DNA of 64,000 nucleotides from Pantoea septica (lineage in GTDB: Bacteria > Pseudomonadota > Gammaproteobacteria > Enterobacterales > Enterobacteriaceae), in the NCBI RefSeq assembly GCF_002095575.1, contig NZ_MLJJ01000006.1:89634-153633 (forward strand). Direction: 5' to 3'. Every line of letters starts with the position of its first letter. The stretch's first letter is position 1. Shown piece after piece: positions 17,651 to 24,645 of this stretch. The position numbers were made by a program, and so were the translations under genes. The notes below the pieces were generated by a model. The model did no database searches. It was not told where the DNA came from and saw only the letters and a list, made by a program, of their open reading frames with translations.

Positions 17651-18020
17651 CGCTATGCTCCTTTAATGTAGAAATCAGCCTGTCGATTTCATTACGGAAC
17701 TTGCTGTTTTGATCGGCATCGGTCATGACGACCAGTATGCCGAGCGCGTTTTTGATTAAGCGAAGATCGGTCTCCAGGGTAGATATCCGTCGTAAATTGG
17801 TATCATGACGTATGCGTAAATCGTCATTCTCCTGACGGAGCAGCGCATTGCTCTCCTTCAGCAGCAAGACTTGCTCCTTGTAGCTGGTAATGATTTCTCC
17901 ACCGGCACGATTGCTGGTGACGATAGAAGCAATGCCTGCAATAAGCGGCTTCCAGAAAAGCGCGGCCGCTCCGCCCCCAAGAACTAACGCGCCAACACTG
18001 GTTATCAAACTACTTTCCAT
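17631..18020 (-). CDS. Membrane-anchored coiled-coil protein (first gene)
   Basis: 129 residues. The N-terminal hydrophobic, Gly/Ala-rich segment (SVGALVLGGGAAALFWKPLIAGIASIV) is followed by a coiled coil (YKEQVLLLKESNALLRQEND...RRISTLETDLRLIKNAL). GAGGTGAGGC precedes the ATG at 18020. It is divergent from the repressor gene across a 140-bp region with two palindromic operators, so it is probably repressed by that protein. Function unknown. Confidence 0.7.
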   Translation of the reverse strand: MESSLITSVGALVLGGGAAALFWKPLIAGIASIVTSNRAGGEIITSYKEQVLLLKESNALLRQENDDLRIRHDTNLRRISTLETDLRLIKNALGILVVMTDADQNSKFRNEIDRLISTLKEHSDGRDTQ

Positions 18021-18095
18021 GCCTCACCTCTGTACCTTGACGGGTAACGGCTGCTGACGTCAGGCGTAAAACGCAAAGCGCCTCCCTCGCCGCAA

Positions 18096-18111
18096 CTTAA
18101 GATTGCTTAAA
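18096..18111. promoter_or_regulatory. Repressor operator 1
   Basis: CTTAAGATTGCTTAAA (18096-18111), flanked by A and T, gives half-sites ACTTAAG-N4-CTTAAAT. This is the layout of P22 C2 operators (half-sites around four central bases). It lies between the divergent repressor and three-gene operon. Confidence 0.75.
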
Positions 18112-18118
18112 TTCACAG

Positions 18119-18134
18119 CTTAAGTATACTTAAG
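18119..18134. promoter_or_regulatory. Repressor operator 2 (perfect palindrome)
   Basis: CTTAAGTATACTTAAG is a perfect 16-bp palindrome with the same half-sites as operator 1; centres are 23 bp apart. It contains TATACT (18125-18130), which with TTGCTT (18103-18108) at 16 bp forms a plausible promoter for the repressor gene, so the protein may control its own synthesis. Confidence 0.8.
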
Positions 18135-18160
18135 TCTGGCTCTCAGGAGATGTCAAGAAG

Positions 18161-18787
18161 ATGGAAAAAGAAACCACGGGCGATCGCATTCGCTTTCGAC
18201 GTAAAGCACTGAATTTGACGCAAAAAGCAGTTGCGGAAAAAATCTCGGTTTCCCATGTGGCGATATCGCAGTGGGAAAAAGAGGAAACGCTGCCGCGCGG
18301 AGAAAACCTGCTGCGACTCGCGGAGGTGCTGGGCTGCGCGCCGGCATGGCTGGTAGACGGGGATGGACCGGTGTTTACTATACAAACGCAGGCGCAAGCC
18401 GGCCTGCCTTTTCTGGAAAGAGAACAGATTGGCGACTGGCTGGCGGAGGCGTCGCAGGTTGAGATCATCAGGCGGATCCCTGCCGATCGCAGCTACTCTG
18501 TCACCAGCTTTGCATTGACGCTGTGGGACAATGCGCTGGCGCCGCAGTGCCTGCGTGGCGATCTGCTGCTTATCGATCCGGAATTGCCGCCCCAGCCAGG
18601 GGATCTGGTGCTGGCGCTTAATGGAGAGAATGAGTATGTGCTGCGGAAATATCGCGCGCGCAGTCATAACAGCTTTGAGCTAACGCCGCTGAACGAGGAT
18701 TATCCGCTGTTGCGCTCATCTGAACAGGCGCTGTCTGTGCTGGGCACGCTGGTAGAGTGGCGACGCTATCGCGATACGGCGCAGTAA
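18161..18787 (+). CDS. Phage-type XRE/S24 repressor lacking the catalytic serine
   Basis: 208 residues with CI/C2-like architecture. The HTH is at about residues 9-65 (LTQKAVAEKISVSHVAISQWEK), then an Ala80-Gly81 pair at the usual self-cleavage position and an S24-like C-terminal domain. Where S24 repressors have S-M-x-P, this protein has A125-L-A-P, so the nucleophile is Ala; the general-base Lys (K163, in VLRKYR) is kept. It should therefore not self-cleave on RecA activation. It is divergent from the three-gene operon across two operators. AGGAG lies ten bases before the ATG. Confidence 0.88.
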   Translation: MEKETTGDRIRFRRKALNLTQKAVAEKISVSHVAISQWEKEETLPRGENLLRLAEVLGCAPAWLVDGDGPVFTIQTQAQAGLPFLEREQIGDWLAEASQVEIIRRIPADRSYSVTSFALTLWDNALAPQCLRGDLLLIDPELPPQPGDLVLALNGENEYVLRKYRARSHNSFELTPLNEDYPLLRSSEQALSVLGTLVEWRRYRDTAQ

Positions 18788-18870
18788 GCAGCTAAAATCT
18801 TCCGCTTCGCTCGAACTTTCGCCGCGAAGCAGCGTCCTACTAAGCATGTGGATAATTCCATGTAACGATT

Positions 18871-18898
18871 TCACCCGCCTTGAGCGGGCTTTTTTTTG
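18871..18898 (+). terminator. Terminator downstream of the repressor gene
   Basis: CCCGC (18874-18878) pairs with GCGGG (18884-18888) and is followed by CTTTTTTTT. It lies about 85 bp after the stop. Confidence 0.75.
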
Positions 18899-19025
18899 CC
18901 CATAAGAATTTCCTGTGACGAATGCCTGCTCCTGCGTTTCTTTATCGTAGCGCCGGTGAGAAGATAATCTGGCGCTATGCGCATACCCTTTACGTAATGC
19001 AATCGAGAGTTCTGCTTGACTGGAC

Positions 19026-19055
19026 TTGCCCGCTGACCTGTGCGGGCAATTTTTT
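19026..19055 (+). terminator. Orphan terminator hairpin
   Basis: TTGCCCGC (19026-19033) pairs with GCGGGCAA (19042-19049), followed by six T. No plus-strand coding gene precedes it after the repressor terminator, so 18900-19055 may hold an untranslated transcript. I see no clear promoter. Confidence 0.65.
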
Positions 19056-19070
19056 GCGCGCTTTGATGAT

Positions 19071-19092
19071 AAAGCCGTCCGCAGACGGCTTT
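19071..19092 (-). terminator. Hairpin after the acidic small gene
   Basis: AAAGCCGTC (19071-19079) and GACGGCTTT (19084-19092) form a perfect 9-bp stem with loop CGCA. It lies six bp after the stop of the acidic gene on the minus strand; the T run is short, so termination may be weak. Confidence 0.6.
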
Positions 19093-19097
19093 TACCT

Positions 19098-19262
19098 TCA
19101 GGGATTCAGATTTTCATCCTCATCCTCATCCTCAATGTCATCTTCTACATACTCATCATCTTCTGGCATCTCATCCCCCTCTCCGCCGGGGATATCTTCT
19201 ACGCCGCCTGGGATCTGGCCGTCGCCGGGAATGGGATCGATATCATCGGGACGTTCTGACAT
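19098..19262 (-). CDS. Very acidic 54-residue protein
   Basis: The ATG at 19262 is preceded by GGAGGT at five bases, a strong ribosome site. The protein (MSERPDDIDPIPGDGQIPGG... to DDIEDEDEDENLNP) has about 40% Asp plus Glu and almost no basic residues. There is no signal or membrane segment. It might be disordered or a nucleic-acid mimic, but nothing beyond composition supports that. Confidence 0.72.
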   Translation of the reverse strand: MSERPDDIDPIPGDGQIPGGVEDIPGGEGDEMPEDDEYVEDDIEDEDEDENLNP

Positions 19263-19807
19263 ACGCACCTCCAGTTACCCCTATTGGGTATATTTAGTTT
19301 AGTGCTGTGACTATCAGCTATGCGCCCTCGCTTGCTGAAACGTGAACGAAGCGTAAAAGATGAAACATTACGTCGCTGCCGTTTGGCTTATTGGCCCGGC
19401 TGTGTTCCACGAACGCTTTCACAAAGGCGCCGTCGTCAACCCAGATAAATTTAATTCTGTTTATTGACGGATCGCCTTATAGCTTCTTCAATAAAATAAG
19501 AGTCTGCACTGGAGGAAAAGCTCATGACTGAACTGTTACATATTATCTCTGTCAGCGCGATTGTCGCCGGAATATATCTGATTCAGTAAAAGAATGGTCA
19601 CGCGCAGGTAATATTGTGGTGATAACCTTCTCTGATGGGGCCCTTGTGCTTGAGAGACGCTTCAGCGCAAGAGCCGATGCAGCAAGACCTGCGGCGAGGC
19701 TGCTGGTTGAAAACCGTCGTCGACAAGATTTCTCATACCGTCTGAATAATATATCGTTTTTCAGGCAATACGCCTGACTAAAATATATTTACCCAATTTC
19801 AGTAATA
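19263..19807. other. Mostly non-coding stretch between acidic gene and zinT
   Basis: About 545 bases. It holds the leader of the acidic gene (minus strand) and the 21-residue peptide at 19524. I see no tRNA, no strong terminator and no other coding frame with a ribosome site. Confidence 0.5.
19524..19589 (+). CDS. Candidate 21-residue membrane peptide
   Basis: GGAGG eight bases before the ATG precedes a reading frame for MTELLHIISVSAIVAGIYLI plus Q, a single hydrophobic helix. This is the typical form of very small enterobacterial membrane proteins. No name is assigned. Downstream, to about 19778, an open frame beginning with GTG near 19612 is arginine-rich and lacks a good start, so it is not called. 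Confidence 0.5.
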   Translation: MTELLHIISVSAIVAGIYLIQ

Positions 19808-20452
19808 TTAATGATGCAGCATTTCATCAACCACCTGTTCCTGTGTTAACTGCCAGGGATAATAAGTTGGCCAGTTATCCATTTCTTCCAGCAGCGCCTG
19901 CTGAGAGATATTGCCGCTAAAAAGGTGAAAATGGCTCGATTTGCGCGGTGCGATAATATGATCGCTAAACTGCACATATTTCGGCGCCTGGCTGTTCCTG
20001 TCATGACACTCAAACAGATAGCGAACGCCTTTTTTCCCGGAGGCGTAGGTCAGGATTTTATGTCCGGCATAGCTGTAGCGGCAGGAGGCGACACTGTCGC
20101 CGCGGTGAAATTCGATGACGTCATCTTCAATGCCCAGCCGCTCGATTTGCGTGGCGTAGCCTTTGCGGTAGTAAGCTTTAACCTGTTCTGCCGTTTTATG
20201 CCCATCTTTTTGCGCTTTCTGCGCGAAAACCGGGTCCAGCTTTCCCTGCTCCAGCAGCGGATAGACGGACTCCCATACGCCATCCCAGTCTGACAGCGGG
20301 CGATCCTTTACATCTTTGTCGTCAAACACCCCTTCGGCCGCTTTTTGCTCTGTTTGCGACAGCGCTGGGCCGTGCGCGTGATGGCCATGGGCCATAGCCT
20401 GCCCGCTAAGCAGCAGACTCAATGCGATGACTTTCCCTTTACCTGCCAACAT
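19808..20452 (-). CDS. zinT: Periplasmic zinc/cadmium-binding protein ZinT
   Basis: 214 residues with a signal peptide ending near GQAMA and a His-rich N-terminus (HGHHAHG). The lipocalin-like body ([48 protein letters not shown]) matches E. coli ZinT (216 residues). It supplies zinc to the ZnuABC importer. GGAGGG precedes the start, and a Zur box lies 27 bp upstream. Confidence 0.95.
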   Translation of the reverse strand: MLAGKGKVIALSLLLSGQAMAHGHHAHGPALSQTEQKAAEGVFDDKDVKDRPLSDWDGVWESVYPLLEQGKLDPVFAQKAQKDGHKTAEQVKAYYRKGYATQIERLGIEDDVIEFHRGDSVASCRYSYAGHKILTYASGKKGVRYLFECHDRNSQAPKYVQFSDHIIAPRKSSHFHLFSGNISQQALLEEMDNWPTYYPWQLTQEQVVDEMLHH

Positions 20453-20479
20453 AGTTACCCTCCATCAGTGAAAGAGTGT

Positions 20480-20502
20480 AAAATGTTATGATATAACGTT
20501 TC
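20480..20502 (-). promoter_or_regulatory. Zur box of zinT
   Basis: The near-palindrome TGTTATGATATAACG with A/T-rich flanks at 20480-20502 matches the enterobacterial Zur consensus built on TGTTATA-TATAACA. It fits zinc-responsive repression of zinT. Confidence 0.85.
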
Positions 20503-20531
20503 TAAAAACAAGCTTTGCGTGTGCTCTTCCG

Positions 20532-20891
20532 CTAGCTGGAAGGGAAAAGCCCTTTCGCCTCTGATTTTGAATCTGTTGCCGTCATGCACTTCACATCACG
20601 CAGCGCCTGTAGCTCGGCGAGGCGCGATTTGGCTTTTTCGCTGGCGTTGTGGCGAGCGAGGCCGTTGCCGATGCCGAGATCGCCCATAAAACCCAGTACG
20701 GTACGATAGTCGAAGCTGCCGGTCTCCGTGATCTCCTGCTGGATATGGCGCGTTTTAACGATTTCCTGTTCCAGCGCCTGGCAATTTAGCGTTACCGCTT
20801 CTTCATCAGTTACCGCGGAAGCCTGGGGGTACTGCTTGGTCGCGCAGGCGGAGAGCAGCAGCATGGCTGCGATTAACCATAGTGTTTTCAT
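20532..20891 (-). CDS. Uncharacterised lipoprotein
   Basis: 119 residues beginning MKTLWLIAAMLLLSACATKQ, a lipoprotein signal with lipobox LSAC. The rest is helical (LNCQALEQEIVKTRHIQQEI) with a Gly-rich turn (GFMGDLGIGNGLARH) resembling glycine-zipper lipoproteins. The track-length frame begins 60 bases earlier, but that extension would hide the signal. The ribosome site is weak. Family not recognised. Confidence 0.75.
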   Translation of the reverse strand: MKTLWLIAAMLLLSACATKQYPQASAVTDEEAVTLNCQALEQEIVKTRHIQQEITETGSFDYRTVLGFMGDLGIGNGLARHNASEKAKSRLAELQALRDVKCMTATDSKSEAKGLFPSS

Positions 20892-20951
20892 TGGGGTGTT
20901 TGTTACGCCGTGCTGATTGTGGGGGGTAGACCTGCATATCCATAATTTCAC

Positions 20952-21262
20952 TTTGCAGTTTTGCAGGAGTACGTTGATTCAGGCTGATTCAAGGTTTATC
21001 AGAAGCATACCGCAAGGCACGTTTTGCCCATTGGGTGAATACGAGGTGTTTTGCGGTTTTTTTTGTGCTTCATGTGTGCTACAGCACTTGATGTGCTCTA
21101 GTCTCCTCCCTCCCTGCCTCCCTCCCGTAGCCAGCGAAGACCTGCATGGTATATCTCTGCCACATCGCCTAGGCTTTTTTGCCTTACACATTCTGACGAA
21201 TCCTTGCCATAGGTCTAATCTGATGCCAAGATCCGCACCTTCTGCTAATGGGGATTTTCTTA
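20952..21262. other. Leader region of gtrA at the edge of the island
   Basis: About 310 bases. A terminator-like stem ACCGCAA (21009-21015) with TTGCGGT (21051-21057) is followed by T8 on the plus strand. At 21108-21126 the order CCC-T-CCC-N5-CCC-T-CCC is a compact G-quadruplex motif on the minus strand. This is likely the border between host backbone and the prophage-derived island. Confidence 0.5.
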
Positions 21263-21622
21263 ATGGTTAAGCTTTTTGCGCGGTATGCCTCTGTCGGCGT
21301 CATCAACACGCTAATTCACTGGGTGGTCTTTACCATCCTCTATACAGAGGGCCAGACGCAATCCATTTCAAACTTTGCTGCTTTCTGCTTTGCGGTAACA
21401 TTTTCTTTCTTTGCTAATGCAAAATGGACCTTTAGCACAGAAGCTACCACGATGCGTTATCTGCTTTACCTCATCTTCATGGGCGGAATGGCAACTGCCA
21501 TCGGCTTGTATGCAGACAAAATTCACGCCAACCCCATTGTGACACTTATCGTTTTCTCAGCCGTCAGCTTAATATGCGGTTTCGTCTATTCCAGGTTTGT
21601 TGTTTTCAAGGATCGGAAATGA
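21263..21622 (+). CDS. gtrA: GtrA bactoprenol-linked glucose flippase
   Basis: 119 residues with four membrane segments, closely like P22 GtrA ([41 protein letters not shown]). It flips undecaprenyl-phosphate-glucose across the inner membrane for O-antigen glucosylation. The start at 21263 follows GGGGA. Its stop overlaps the gtrB ATG (ATGA). Confidence 0.95.
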   Translation: MVKLFARYASVGVINTLIHWVVFTILYTEGQTQSISNFAAFCFAVTFSFFANAKWTFSTEATTMRYLLYLIFMGGMATAIGLYADKIHANPIVTLIVFSAVSLICGFVYSRFVVFKDRK

Positions 21623-22554
21623 AAATTTCTCTTGTCGTACCCGTATTTAATGAAGAGGATGCTATCCCACTTTTTTATCAAGAAGTTCGCAGATTTCCAG
21701 CCTTCGCAGAACATGAGGTCGAAATTGTCTTTGTGAACGATGGAAGCACGGACAGTACCGAAGCGGTCATCCTCCACTTAGATAAACAAGATGTGCTTGT
21801 GAAGCATGTGTCCTTTACTCGCAACTTTGGCAAAGAACCTGCTTTGTTTGCAGGCCTCGAATGTGCCACCGGAGACGTCATTATCCCCATTGACGTCGAC
21901 CTGCAAGACCCAATAAAGGTCATTCCCGAACTCATTGAGAAATGGAAGAAGGGTGCGGATGTTGTGCTGGCAAAGCGTGTAGATCGTAGTTCGGACAGTC
22001 GCATGAAGCGAGTAACCGCCGAGTGGTTCTATAAGCTTCACAACAAAATCAGCTCTCCTAAGATTGAGGAGAACGTCGGTGACTTCAGGCTAATGTCACG
22101 TGACGTAGTTGAAAATATTAAACTGCTCCAGGAGCGCAATCTTTTCATGAAGGGCATACTCAGTTGGGTCGGCGGAAAAACTGAAGTTGTCGAATACATC
22201 CGCGCTGATCGCATTGCTGGTAAAACAAAATTCAATGGCTGGAAACTATGGAATCTGGCGCTTGAGGGAATTACTTCATTTTCAACATTCCCTTTGCGGA
22301 TGTGGACATACATAGGCCTGTTTGTTGCAAGTCTGTCATTCTGCTATGGCGCTTACATGATTCTCGACACGCTATTTTTCGGAAATCCGGTTCATGGATA
22401 TCCGTCAATCCTTGTATCAATTCTTTTTCTCGGGGGCATTCAGTTAATAGGAATTGGAGTGCTTGGCGAATATATTGGAAGAATATATATCGAGACGAAA
22501 GAAAGGCCTAGATATGTAATGAAAAACATAAAGAAAGATGCCAACCACAAATAG
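21619..22554 (+). CDS. gtrB: GtrB bactoprenol glucosyltransferase
   Basis: 311 residues. The GT2 domain starts [20 protein letters not shown] with DGSTD and DVDLQDP motifs, followed by two C-terminal membrane segments ([40 protein letters not shown]). It transfers glucose from UDP-glucose to undecaprenyl phosphate. The start is at 21619, coupled to gtrA; the longer frame from 21574 lies within gtrA. Confidence 0.95.
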   Translation: MKISLVVPVFNEEDAIPLFYQEVRRFPAFAEHEVEIVFVNDGSTDSTEAVILHLDKQDVLVKHVSFTRNFGKEPALFAGLECATGDVIIPIDVDLQDPIKVIPELIEKWKKGADVVLAKRVDRSSDSRMKRVTAEWFYKLHNKISSPKIEENVGDFRLMSRDVVENIKLLQERNLFMKGILSWVGGKTEVVEYIRADRIAGKTKFNGWKLWNLALEGITSFSTFPLRMWTYIGLFVASLSFCYGAYMILDTLFFGNPVHGYPSILVSILFLGGIQLIGIGVLGEYIGRIYIETKERPRYVMKNIKKDANHK

Positions 22555-22639
22555 CCATGAATCTTTTAAACTATCAAACCAACATTACCATTGTTATTTA
22601 CATAAATAATTATTCGAGCCAGTTTATGTAATAGAGAGT

Positions 22640-22768
22640 ACAAACAGAGCATTACCGAAATTTACCTTGATCAGCCAGTGCAGGACGGACTACATTAAGA
22701 AATTTTTTCCCAATAGATGCTCCACGGTTGAAATTCAGGCAACATATGTATTGAGAGAGGTTAGGATG
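22640..22768 (+). repeat. Leader repeat, copy A (before gtrC1)
   Basis: About 129 bp from ACAAACAGAGCATT through the gtrC1 start codon. It is homologous throughout to 23231-23360, with shared blocks ACAAACAGAGCATT, GCAG-GACTACATT-like, AATTTTTT and TATTGAGAGAGG. The terminator stem of copy B is degenerate here. Confidence 0.8.
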
Positions 22769-23184
22769 TTGAAGGAAAAAGGCTGGCTTAGCGCTGCCTC
22801 GATTGCAGGGCTGATGGCCCTGGCATTTGTGCTTCTGGTTTTAAGGCGACCAGATATCGTTACGCATGCCCAGCCATGGGCTGAAGATGGCAGAGTTTGG
22901 ATGGCGGGGATATATAATAATGGATTCTGGTCTTCTCTTTTCCTTCCACAGAATGGATATTTCCAGACCATATCGAGAATAACTTACGGCGTAGCGCTGT
23001 GGTTTGGTTTATCTCACGCTGCTTTGGTTGCTAACATTCTGGCAATCTTAATAAGATGCTTCTTTGTAGGACTTGTACTTTCGAGTCGAATGAACTTTAT
23101 CGGCATCTGGTACAGAATGGCATTGGTTATTTATTTTATATTTATGCCAAACGTGGCTGAAGGTTTCGTAAACATTACGAACGT
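22766..23184 (+). pseudogene. gtrC1, 5' part: GtrC-like glucosyltransferase split by an integrative element
   Basis: Starts at ATG 22766 (MLKEKGWLSAASIAGLMALA) after GAGAGG. It encodes the N-terminal membrane region with the PWAEDG motif typical of GtrC-type serotype-specific glucosyltransferases, and ends in VNITNV at the core TACGAACGT (23176-23184). Reading continues into element DNA as RWCRKTSEL... and stops at 23269. The 3' part resumes at 27718. The N-terminal half is clearly paralogous to gtrC2. Confidence 0.88.
23176..23184. other. attL core (TACGAACGT)
   Basis: Last nine bases shared between gtrC1 coding sequence and the element. An identical copy is at 27709-27717. Sequence beyond it diverges from gtrC coding sense at once (GAGATGG in place of the TCACTGG present on the other side). 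Confidence 0.8.
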
Positions 23185-23230
23185 GAGATGGTGTAGAAAA
23201 ACGTCCGAGTTACTTCGGGTAAGAGCAAGA

Positions 23231-23360
23231 ACAAACAGAGCATTGCCGCAATTGAACCTGATCTGTTAGTGCAGAGCGGGCTACATTGCGGCAATTTTTT
23301 GCCCCACACATGCCCCATGGTTAAATTTTAGGCAGGCAGGTATTGAGAGAGGATAGTATG
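23231..23360 (+). repeat. Leader repeat, copy B (before gtrC2)
   Basis: About 130 bp homologous to 22640-22768. It includes a strong terminator-like structure: CATTGCCGCAATTG (23241-23254) pairs with CATTGCGGCAAT downstream near 23285-23296, followed by T6. It ends at the gtrC2 start with the same TATTGAGAGAGG ribosome site. Confidence 0.8.
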
Positions 23361-24611
23361 GTGAAGGAAGAAGGCAGCCTGAGCGCGGTCACGGTTGTAG
23401 GGCTGATGCTGCTGGCGTTCGCTCTTTTGGTTTTGCGTCGTCCGGATATCGTTATTCACGCCCAGCCATGGGCGGAAGACGGGAAAATCTGGATGGCAGG
23501 CATATATAACGAGGGGTTTTGGTCGTCGCTTCTACTGCCTCAGAATGGTTATTACCAGACGATATCAAGAATAGCTTACGGTATTTCGCTTGCTTTCGGT
23601 CTTGAGCATGCGGCATTGGGCGCTAACTTAATCGCTCTCCTTATTCGCTGCTGCTTTGTTGGATTCATTCTTTCGTCTAGAATGAACTTCATTCCAGTCG
23701 CTTACCGACTGGCTGCAGCGGCATATTTTGTGCTTATGCCGAACTTGTCTGAAGGTTTCGTAAATATTACCAACTCCCACTGGTATCTTTCAATGTATTT
23801 GGTAGCGGTTGTTATGGCAGAAATGCCAGAAAGTCGCGCATGGAAAATCCATGATTACGGCCTGCTTATACTAAGCTCGCTCAGCGGTCCATTCGTCGTA
23901 TTTATCGCGCCATGTTTGTTAATAAAAAGAATTCACGAAAGAGGTGGCATTCTAAATGCAATAAAAGGAATGAATACCTTCGATTTCATTATGGCTTCCT
24001 GCTGTGTTATTCAGATTGCCGCCATACTCTTATCTCCTGAAACAGCTCGATCATCCGCCCCGCTTGGCGCGTCGTTAGGCGTTTTGATAAAAATCGTATC
24101 CTATAGAATCATTGCAGGAACATTTTTCCCTAATGAAGCAATATCTTTTATTCCATTAAATAAATGGCTCTGCCTGGCATTGTTCCTTCTTTTTATCATA
24201 CCAGCGGTTTACTACTTTTTCCGTGCGGGATGGAGATATAAAATCGCGATCATTTTTCCCACATTGATGATTGGGTTTGCATTAACTAAACCGATGATGA
24301 GCATTACAGACCCACAGTGGCCTGTTTTCTTTGGCCCTGGTAATGGAGAAAGATACTTCTTCGTCACTAATTTCGCGTTCTTCTGTTTTGTTTTGTTTAT
24401 GATATCTAAGGCCGGAAAGGCAAGTAAGGTTGCTCTCCCTGTTCTATGCTTGCTCACCTTGCTTTTGGTAAGCCGAGATTTTCGTATGGAGCCTTATGCC
24501 GACGTGGGTTTCGCCAAGGACATTTCTGAGTTCAACTCATTACCTGAAGGGCAGGTTAAGGATATACACATCAATCCTCCAGGGTGGATTATGACGCTTC
24601 ATAAAAAGTAA
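23358..24611 (+). CDS. gtrC2: GtrC-like serotype-specific glucosyltransferase carried by the element
   Basis: 417 residues with about ten membrane segments and the PWAEDG motif near residue 36, as in GtrC-type enzymes that move glucose from the lipid carrier to the O-antigen in the periplasm. It starts at ATG 23358 (MVKEEGSLSAVTVVG) after GAGAGG. It is the same length as repaired gtrC1, and the reading ITNSHWYLSMYLVAVVMA aligns with the split region of gtrC1. At the core position its DNA differs (ACCAACTCC in place of ACGAACGTT), so it lacks the target. It presumably works with gtrA and gtrB upstream. Confidence 0.88.
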   Translation: MVKEEGSLSAVTVVGLMLLAFALLVLRRPDIVIHAQPWAEDGKIWMAGIYNEGFWSSLLLPQNGYYQTISRIAYGISLAFGLEHAALGANLIALLIRCCFVGFILSSRMNFIPVAYRLAAAAYFVLMPNLSEGFVNITNSHWYLSMYLVAVVMAEMPESRAWKIHDYGLLILSSLSGPFVVFIAPCLLIKRIHERGGILNAIKGMNTFDFIMASCCVIQIAAILLSPETARSSAPLGASLGVLIKIVSYRIIAGTFFPNEAISFIPLNKWLCLALFLLFIIPAVYYFFRAGWRYKIAIIFPTLMIGFALTKPMMSITDPQWPVFFGPGNGERYFFVTNFAFFCFVLFMISKAGKASKVALPVLCLLTLLLVSRDFRMEPYADVGFAKDISEFNSLPEGQVKDIHINPPGWIMTLHKK

Positions 24612-24615
24612 AGAA

Positions 24616-24645
24616 AAGGCCATCAATGCGATGGCCTTACTTTTT
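24616..24645. terminator. Bidirectional terminator between gtrC2 and tailspike remnant
   Basis: AAGGCCATC (24616-24624) and GATGGCCTT (24630-24638) form a 9-bp stem followed by ACTTTTTATT on the plus strand. It serves gtrC2 and abuts the stop of the convergent tailspike gene. Confidence 0.85.

Noticed and set aside
18922..19302. 126-residue Ser-rich plus-strand frame
   Set aside because: It is antisense to the acidic 54-residue gene, whose Asp/Glu codons create the serine run; it also spans two terminator hairpins.
20952..21262. Dam/OxyR phase-variation control of gtrA as in P22
   Set aside because: Only one GATC (about 21229) is visible in the leader; the paired GATC arrangement needed for that switch is missing.
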